Under the pieces are notes generated by a model. That model did no database searches and was not told where the DNA came from. It saw only the letters and a list, made by a program, of their open reading frames with translations. Position numbers and translations under genes: made by a program. A stretch of DNA of 64,000 nucleotides from Perognathus longimembris pacificus (taxonomy: Eukaryota > Chordata > Mammalia > Rodentia > Heteromyidae), in NCBI RefSeq assembly GCF_023159225.1, contig NC_063175.1, forward strand, positions 3,870,255 through 3,934,254. The letters run 5' to 3'. Of the stretch, positions 57,150 to 64,000 are shown piece after piece; position 1 is the first letter of the stretch, and every line of letters starts with the position of its first letter.

Positions 57150-57401
57150 TGCCAGAAGCTGGTAGCACATGCCTCTAATCCTAGCTATTCAGGAGGCTGT
57201 GACCTGAGGATTGCATTTCAAAGCCAGCCCAGGCAGGAAAGTTCATGAGGCTCTTATCTCTAATTAACCACCAGAAAACTGGAAGTGGCACTGTGACTCA
57301 AAGCAGTAGAGTTCTAGCATTGAGCAAAAAGAGCTCAGGGACAGAGCCCCAGGCCCTGAGTTCAAGCTCTAGGACTGACTGAAAAACAAAAACAAAAAAC
57401 A
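57150..57401 (+). mobile_element. Composite SINE
   Basis: 'acatgcctctaatcctagct' to 'caagctctaggactgactg' with a CAAAAA tail. Confidence 0.87.
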
Positions 57402-57402
57402 G

Positions 57403-57575
57403 TGGACTGTATTTATAATGGTGGTCTCATGAGATTTTTATGGTTTACAGATATCATAGTTGCCTTACTTTAAATAGACATTTCTATGACATTCACACAA
57501 TAAAGAAATTATGCAACAACTCATTTCTTAATATGCTATCTCCCTTATTAAGTGACTACTGATTGCATTATGAAT
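57403..57575 (+). mobile_element. MER2/Tigger-like DNA transposon fossil
   Basis: 'tggtctcatgagattttta' near the start and 'ttcacacaataaagaaatta' with 'ttattaagtgactactg' near the end follow the MER2 consensus as I remember it, with its CpGs decayed. Non-autonomous. Confidence 0.55.
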
Positions 57576-57719
57576 CTTCCCATATCAGCACAACCTGATT
57601 TACTTCATTGTTATAAGTTTATTTGTTTTTCCATGTTTTTTAGTCACTTGGATTTACATTTGTGATAAACTACTAACAATGAACTATGTCCAACTTTTCA
57701 ATAACTAGAGTCTCTTCTC

Positions 57720-57800
57720 TGATTTGCATGAGCTTTTCAGTGATAGAGCACCTACTTGAGCAAGAATGGGGTCCTGAGTTCCAATTCCAGTACTACCAAA
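57720..57800 (+). mobile_element. ID monomer
   Basis: 'tcagtgatagagcacctact' and 'gagttccaattccagtac'. Confidence 0.6.
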
Positions 57801-57909
57801 CAAGTAAACAAATTCAGTCAACTGGTCTTATACCCAGTTTGTAGTGGATATCTCCTCATTTCTGATTTTTCAAGGCCTACTCTAGTCCAAAATCATATTT
57901 GTTTGTTAG

Positions 57910-58142
57910 TTTGTGCCAGTTCTTGAGCTTAAACTCAGGGCCTGGGCACTGTCCCTAAGCTTTTTTACTCAAGGCCGTCACTCTGCCACTTGAACCACAT
58001 TTCCACTTCTAGCATTTTTGTAATTAATTGGAGATAAAAGTCTCAGAGACTTTCCTCCCTAGGCTGGCTTTGAACTTTGATTCTCAGATATTAGCCTCTT
58101 AAGTAGCTAGGATTATAGGCATAAACTACTGATACTGGGCCT
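57910..58142 (-). mobile_element. Composite SINE
   Basis: 'cagttcttgagcttaaactc' to 'ataaactactgatactgggc'. Confidence 0.8.
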
Positions 58143-58178
58143 CATATGGTTGTTTATGCTTCTTGTGTTTGATGTTTT

Positions 58179-58860
58179 TGTAATATGGAGGTCAGCTCTG
58201 GCCAGCGCCATCAGTGGCTGTTGAGGGGTGTCAGACTGACTCCATCTCCGATTAGTTAAAGAGAGCAGAAGTCGACTCCATCTTCACTACGATCTCCCCT
58301 ACCCTATCCAGGGAAGTCCCCTTCACTGTGATAAGATTGTGTAAACTGCTTGACCACCTGAGTAGTGGAAAGCTCAAGGTTAAACCTGTGCCCTCCCATG
58401 AGTATCTGCCTTCATCATGTGAGCCCCGTCAAATCCGTGCTCTAACTAAAATGATAGGTTGGTCCAAACAGTTACTATGAGGCAGACTGTAACTCCATTG
58501 GCCACCTGCCTGTGACCTGGCATGCTCTGTAAGTGTTGTAACCTCATTGGCCACCTGTGTGTGGCAGGCTTCACCATATGGTATTTGCCTTTATAACCCG
58601 ACCCCGAGCCCGCCCACACACGGTCCCAGCTCCGAGTCTGTGCTGCGGCCCTGGCTGGCCAGCCTGCTTTTTACGGTTGAGGTCCCCGCTCCCGAGTGTG
58701 GGCCGTGACCCTGGCTGGTCAGTATACTTTTTACTTCCCCAATAAATCCATCTTTTCACTTGAGACTGTCTGAGTGGTGGACTCTTGGAGGGATGGGGGA
58801 TTCCCCTCCATCGGACCCCATTACATTTGTGGTCCCCTCTCTTGGGGGGACCCCATTACA
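58179..58860 (+). mobile_element. Solo LTR, 682 bp
   Basis: Starts TGTAATATGGAGGTC, ends CCCCATTACA, with TGTAAT/ATTACA inverted ends. It has a TATA region 'cctttataacccgacc', a GC-rich R region and the poly(A) signal 'ccccaataaatccatctt' at about 58,737. Flanks 'gtttt' and 'atttt' differ by one base. It is the same family as 54,266-54,947. Gamma-type (ERV1-like) by its looks, though the 5-base duplication leaves the class open. Confidence 0.87.
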
Positions 58861-58867
58861 ATTTTGT

Positions 58868-59243
58868 GCTTGACATATTTGCTGTGACCAAAATACCTGA
58901 CAGGAATAACTTGAAGAAAAAAGCATTGGTTTTGTCTCTGTCCATGATCCTGGGCTCAGTCCATGGTGATTGGCTCTGTTGACTATGGGCCTGTGGTAAG
59001 GCAGAGCAACATGGCAGTAGGTCCTGTGAAAGAGGCTGCCAGCCTCATGGTGAACTGGAAGCAGGGATAGAGAAGGGAACCAGAGAATCCAGCTAAGTTC
59101 CACTCCTAAAGCTTCCAGAACTTCTCAAAATAGCTCAAACTAGCACCACTGGCTTGAGGTGTGGGGAGGAGTGGGGGGAACCAAACACTCAAAATATGAG
59201 CCTCTGGGAAACATATTCCATGCACAAACCATAACACCTATGT
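58868..59243 (-). mobile_element. MaLR-like LTR
   Basis: Ends (sense start) as the reverse of 'caaaccataaca' with 'cactcaaaatatgagcctct', and begins 'gtgaccaaaatacctgac', both familiar ends of an old MaLR-type LTR. Confidence 0.6.
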
Positions 59244-59827
59244 TCAAACCAAGGCTTCATAATCTTGGTACTGAAGCTTGGGACTAGAGGGTTTCTGGCA
59301 TTGGGATTATCCCGTGTGTGTTGAATGGCAGAACAGTATCCCTGGTCTCTCAACACCATTTACAGGAGCATCCCCTCATCTGCAGATGTGATCAACCAAA
59401 GTCCCACAACTTTGTCAAATGTCACCTAGGAGGCAAAATTGTCACACCCTCTCCTTTGAAGCCAGAATACACACAAGCACATTTTAAATTACTTTTCTAT
59501 TTCATTTTTGAGACAGATGAATTTTGTTTCTAATATAGACTAGATCCATCTCTATATTTCTTTAATTATTAGACAAGATTGCCCAAGGTGACCTTGAACT
59601 CCTCAGAAAAAAAGATACTCTTCTGCCCTGCCTTAGCAACCTGAACAACTGGAACAATCAGCCTTGCTTTATTTTTAACTAAAGTTTATCATTTGTCTCA
59701 ACTCAGTTCATACTGATATCATAAACAAACATGTGTTAAAAATCTAAATCTCCATATGTTTTCTGATTTGCTCCATTTTTCTTTGTTCCTTCTTTCTGTA
59801 TTTTCCAGCACAAAACTTTGCATTTGT
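59244..59827. other. No gene recognised
   Basis: Unique-looking DNA. A faint B1-like piece near 59,580-59,660. Confidence 0.4.
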
Positions 59828-60035
59828 TTTTTGTTTTGTCAGTGATAGGGCTAGAACTCTGGGCCTGGGTGTGGTCCCAGCTCTTCAGCTCAAGGCTACC
59901 ACTTCTGGTTTTCTGGTGTTATTTGGAGATGAAAGTCTCACAGACTTTCTTGCCCAGGCTGGCTTTGAACTGCAATCCTTTGATCTCTGCCTCCTGAGTA
60001 GCTAGGATTACAGGAGTGAGCCACAGTAGCCCAGC
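59828..60035 (-). mobile_element. Composite SINE
   Basis: 'gggctagaactctgggcctg' to 'gagtgagccacagtagccca'. Confidence 0.82.
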
Positions 60036-60067
60036 TGCATTTAGTTATAAGCTTCAAAACATATGTA

Positions 60068-60292
60068 AGTCAGGTGCTGGTGGCTCACACTTACAATTTT
60101 AGCTACTCAGAAAATGAAGATCTAAGAAATACAGTTCAAAATCAGCCCAAGAAGAAAAGCCTAAGAGACACTATCTCCACTTAACCAGCAAAAAGCTAGA
60201 GGTGTGGCTCAAGTGGTAGAACTCCAGGTTGGGGGTGGAGGGTGCAAAGAAGGGTATGAGGTCCAGAGTTTAAGCTCCTGTACTATCCCACC
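60068..60292 (+). mobile_element. Composite SINE
   Basis: 'caggtgctggtggctcacac' to 'gtttaagctcctgtacta'. Confidence 0.78.
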
Positions 60293-60539
60293 AAAACAAA
60301 ACAAAAAACTTACATATTTCAAAGGACTCTTCTTGGCTATTGTTAAGACATTTAGTTACTATGATTGTATCATTGCTTTGTCAACTATAAAGGAAAACAA
60401 AATAGAAGAAAAAAAAAGGAAAGAGAAAGGAAGGCAAGGCAAAGCAAAGCCTGGTATTATTTCAACTGAAATGACTTTTTGAAGATTGGTGTGGGGAAAC
60501 TAAACATCTTCACATGGCTTGCATATAGAACATGCTAGG

Positions 60540-60700
60540 AGGTTCTTTTCCTTTACGAAGTCTTCTTTTATGTCCCCCTGTAGGACTTTAAAGTTTTCTT
60601 TATAAAACTTGCTTATACATCTTGTTAATTTTATTCCTCTGTATTTCATTCTTTTATTGCTATTATAAATGGCCCCTCTACCGCTCTGGACAGAAAGGAA
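60540..60700 (-). mobile_element. Old LINE-1 ORF2 fragment
   Basis: Minus-strand translation contains 'KYRGIKLTR', 'FYKENFKVLQGDIKEDF', recognisable as L1 ORF2 text. Isolated fragment. Confidence 0.65.
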
Positions 60701-60944
60701 GGAGATAAATGGAAACATGTGAAAAGATTAACCCTTTGCTAGAGAGAAAGGCATTAGTTAAAATAAAAATAAAAAAACAACAGATGAATTATCACCCCAA
60801 TCTTGTTTTTACTGCATAAATATGTACTTATTGCAAAAAACATTTGAGGAAAAATCAAGACTCAGTGCCTCTGCATTTATAATGTTAGTTCATTCTTTTC
60901 TGTTCTTTGTCAGATGAATTTTTAAGCTAGTATAAGAATAAACT

Positions 60945-61008
60945 GGGACTAAGATGGTAGATTATTGCCTTGCATGCACTAGGCTCTAGGGTTAATCCCC
61001 AGCAAACA
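60945..61008 (+). mobile_element. ID monomer
   Basis: 'tgccttgcatgcactaggct' and 'agggttaatccccagcaa'. Confidence 0.6.
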
Positions 61009-61109
61009 GAAGACAAAAGAAAAAGAGAATAACCATGAAATGTCTGAAGCTTTGAGAGTACATGAGATAGAACAAGAAGTTTCTGTATACAAAATATGAT
61101 TATGTTTTC

Positions 61110-61290
61110 ATTCGTGTAATAAATATTTATTGGGCACCTATGATGTGTTAGACACAAGGCTCATTAGGATATAGATTTAATAATGGTCACAGATTTTAGC
61201 AGAAAATCCAAATAAAAGAAAATCAAGTTAACAGACAAATAAGTAAAATAATCTTAAAATGCACTGTTACAAACAACAACCAAATAAAAA
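61110..61290 (-). mobile_element. L2-like fragment
   Basis: 'aataaatatttattgggcac' and 'ctatgatgtgttagacac' are the reverse of a typical L2-type 3' end. Confidence 0.5.
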
Positions 61291-61297
61291 CAAAGAT

Positions 61298-61500
61298 CTG
61301 TGGTCCTCAATTAGGGTCGATCTTTCTGGACTGATTTCTACCCCACCATGGGACACCTGGCAATGTCTGGAGACATTTGTGCTTGTCCCAATTTGGGAGT
61401 GAGAAAGGCAACTGGCATAAACCAGGTAGAACCCAGGAACTACTAATCATTCTACAGAAGCACGGGACAGCCTGCAGGGTGTTGCACTAGCCAGCTCAAG
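61298..61500 (+). mobile_element. MER5A-like DNA transposon fossil
   Basis: 'gacacctggcaatgtctgga', 'gacatttgtgcttgtcccaa' and 'cacgggacagcctgca' match MER5A (hAT-Charlie). It sits inside older repeat text. Confidence 0.82.
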
Positions 61501-61519
61501 TACAATAGGATTGTACTGG

Positions 61520-61680
61520 AGAATTGGTGAGCTAGAGAGTGGCAGTGGATATAACCTGGTTTAGGTGAGATTGTCAGAGAAGACTCCTCTGAGAAGGTGA
61601 CATTCAGGCTACGCCGTTACAAATAAGAAACTGTCAGAAATTCCACAAGGGTTAAGGGAACCATCCAGACAAGGATGAAA
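61520..61680. mobile_element. Ancient repeat text
   Basis: 'gactcctctgagaaggtgac' is familiar from mammal-wide repeats and may continue the element cut by the MER5A. Family uncertain. Confidence 0.35.
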
Positions 61681-61856
61681 ATGCCATTCCATTTGTGCTG
61701 TGTACAAATGTCAGTATGGACAGTGGGGCAACTAGAAGCTTTGCCTACGTCCAGATAGTCCTTCTTTCTGACTTGGATCTTTGAGAAGCCTCTTGTTCCC
61801 CCTTCAATTAAAATATGGAAGCCAAGAGCCTGTGGTTGAGATCAAAACTGGATTCC

Positions 61857-62104
61857 ATGGTGCTTGCCTGGACCCCTGACTACTCAGGAGGCTGAGAGCT
61901 GAAGATCGAGGATGGAAGCTAGCCAGGGCGGGAAATCCAGGGGCACAAGTGGGAGAGCCTTGCACAAGAAAAGCCAAGGGACAGCACCCAGGCCTTGAGT
62001 TCAAGGCCTATCACTGGTACTAATGAATAAATACATAAAGACAGACTGGGGGCATAGTTGAGTGGTAAAGTAGACTGAATATGGCAATAGGAGGGGGGGG
62101 GGGA
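61857..62104 (+). mobile_element. Composite SINE (shortened) plus ID piece
   Basis: 'ctgactactcaggaggctga' to 'gagttcaaggcctatcactg' with an internal deletion, then ID-like 'gggggcatagttgagtggta' and a G tract at 62,092-62,103. Confidence 0.72.
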
Positions 62105-63045
62105 GGAAAGGCACACAGGCACACAAAGCCGACAGGTTCCAAGAAAATCTCTTGTAAAACTGATGTAAAATTCAGAGAACAATCCCTGCAGTGTGTATGC
62201 GCTCTTGTGTCCTTGGGGTCCCTGATGTGATCTCCTGTCTTTTTCTGCCTTGTTCTCCATCTCACCTTCCATTAAGAGCAGAATTTCCTAGACAGTTTGA
62301 CTTAGAGCCAAGCAATTTATGTCAATACTTGCTGTTTCGCTATATCATATTAGGATTATTATCTTGACTTGCAGGAAAACAAAAATAACTTACTCAACTA
62401 GTTTGAGTATTAAATGAGATTATTTAAGTAAGGGTTTCATAAACTTTAAGTACAATGTAGATACGAAATGCTGATAATAAGGGAAGTATAGACTGGGTTC
62501 AAAGAATCACTTTTGGTTCTGTCGCCCAGACTCTCAAACCCACGGAACTAAGGAAAAGGGAGGGGTGGGAGAGGAAGTGCAGACTAAAAGCAAAGTCCTC
62601 AAAACAAAGGTAGTGACATGATTTGCATTATTTATGCAGGGAAGAGACGAATTACCCCACTGAGTGGATGAAATCACTGCAAGATGGTCATAATTTAGCC
62701 CCAGGTCGGTGACTAGATTAGGTCAGCTTTTTCAGCAATCCAGAGCCCCTCTGACCTTGAAATATGAGGACTTGATTGCAAATCCTGTGTACAGGGCACA
62801 GAGCCCAGCAGTATGCACAGGTTTAAAAAAAAAAATCTGCCTTCCCTGACACTAGAAACAAGAGAAATCCCCACCCCACCCCCCACCCACCTATGCTAGC
62901 ACTGCTCCTCACAGAAACCATTCTAATCTATTGTCGAGTGAGTAGATGAGTGAAATAAATGCTGCCGCCAACAATTTGACAAATTTATTATTAACATTTG
63001 TCTGGCTTCCCCCCCCCCTTTTCTGCCAAATGTGTTTTGTTTTAT
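62105..63045. other. Repeat-poor stretch, no gene recognised
   Basis: About 940 bases of unique-looking DNA with only short A and C tracts. Confidence 0.4.
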
Positions 63046-63270
63046 ACTACTTGTTGGAGCTTGAACTCAAGGCCTAGACTGCTCTGTCCATGAGCTTTTT
63101 CTGCTCAAGGCTCCCACTCCACCACTTGAGCCACGGCTCCACCATCACCCTTTTGATAATTAACTGGACATAAGAGTCTCTGTCAGTTTCCTGTCTAGGC
63201 TGGCTTCAAGCCTTTATTCTCAGATTTCAGCTTCCTAAGTAGCTAGGATTACTGGGTGAGATACACTGGT
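63046..63270 (-). mobile_element. Composite SINE
   Basis: 'tggagcttgaactcaaggcc' to 'gtgagatacactggtgccta'. Confidence 0.8.
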
Positions 63271-63940
63271 GCCTAACTTAAGGGGTTTTATTTTATTTTA
63301 GTCTTGAAAAGGTTTGCAGGCTGTGAAAAGGAACTTTAAAAAATGTCTATTTATTTCTTCGCTTGGCCTGGAGGCGGCTTCAGAAGATAAGACATAGAAT
63401 GGAACTGTGAGAGAGAGAGCTGGAGAGTGCACAGTGGTGAAAATTTTTATCAACAGCCAGCCATAAACAGGCAACGTCTCAATTTTACCCAGGCAAGTTC
63501 CCAATTCAGTTAGCATTCATTCAGTTAATATGCATGTGAGTTAGGCAATTTATGGGTGACAAACCTGAGTCCAGATAGATATAGACAGAGATAATAGACA
63601 ATTTTTCTTTTAGCACTGGAAGGAATCTTTGAAAGTTACTGAAGGAGTTTGAAGCAGTGTCCCTAAGACATTTAGGGAGTGGGAGGGCCAGATCCCTTAC
63701 ACTTGTTTTTCCACCTTGAGAAAAGCAAACAAAAAAATACCCTAAGCAGCTGCAGGCATTATGCAGGGGTTCCTCTTTCCGAGTGTTTTTCAAGTTGTAA
63801 AGACCTCTCAGGCATTTTCTTCTCAGAATGCATCAACAACCTAAAACTTCAAGTTTGGCAGCTAGTCTTAGGGTTGAGGTGGGACTCGTGGGGGGCAGGA
63901 GTTTCTCTGGAGCATCCACCAGCTTCAAAAACCCTTCTAA
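63271..63940. other. No gene recognised
   Basis: Unique-looking DNA. Small open frames have no recognisable features. Confidence 0.4.
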
Positions 63941-64000
63941 GGTTGGTGGCAGTGGCTCACGCCTGTAATCCCAGCTAGAGGCTCAGATCTGAGGATCGCC
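63941..64000 (+). mobile_element. Composite SINE cut by the window end
   Basis: 'ggcagtggctcacgcctgta' begins a plus-strand copy that continues beyond the window. Confidence 0.85.

Overview
This window reads as nuclear DNA of a placental mammal, almost certainly a rodent. It is crowded with interspersed repeats, has LINE-1 of rodent/primate organisation, and contains no compact operon-like coding. The two commonest SINEs are a dimeric ID-type element (tRNA-like head 'ggctggggatatggcctagtgg' plus a second ID-like monomer) and a composite with a 7SL/B1-like left half ('ctgtaatcctagctactcagg') joined to the same ID-like right half. From memory this pair matches the SINEs described in Geomyoidea (pocket mice, kangaroo rats, pocket gophers); that taxon call is inference.

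Region 1 (1-15,190) is a low-copy segmental-duplication cluster. Six diverged copies of a roughly 0.7-1 kb unit are visible: three on the plus strand (from about 1, 3,491 and 5,080) and three on the minus strand (from about 5,813, 10,190 and 11,090). The two sets meet tail to tail near 5,660-5,813. Solo LTRs and LINE-1 pieces have inserted into the units, and shared versus empty LTR sites give an order of events. At the outer right end lies a CpG-rich block (about 11.9-14.1 kb). It holds the only convincing protein-coding candidate, a minus-strand 523-codon frame (13,645 to 12,074) that I recognise as a POM121-like (POM121L family) nucleoporin paralogue. A 15-bp minisatellite lies just upstream of its start.

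Region 2 (15.2-64 kb) looks intergenic or intronic. I see no supportable exons. It holds dozens of SINEs on both strands, many nested with readable target-site duplications. There is a 2.7 kb 5'-truncated LINE-1 inside a SINE, an ancient L1M 3' end, MIR, MLT2-like, MaLR-like, MER5A-like and MER2/Tigger-like fossils, several solo LTRs (two of 682 bp in opposite orientation), and many GT/CA, TTCC/GAAA and TA simple repeats, several growing out of SINE tails. Between these are repeat-poor stretches, the largest at about 31.5-33.45 kb and 62.1-63.0 kb.

No CRISPR array, tRNA gene, rRNA gene or bacterial-type operon was seen. The most interesting object is the inverted duplicon array with its POM121-like gene. 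SINE ends are read by eye and may be off by several bases.
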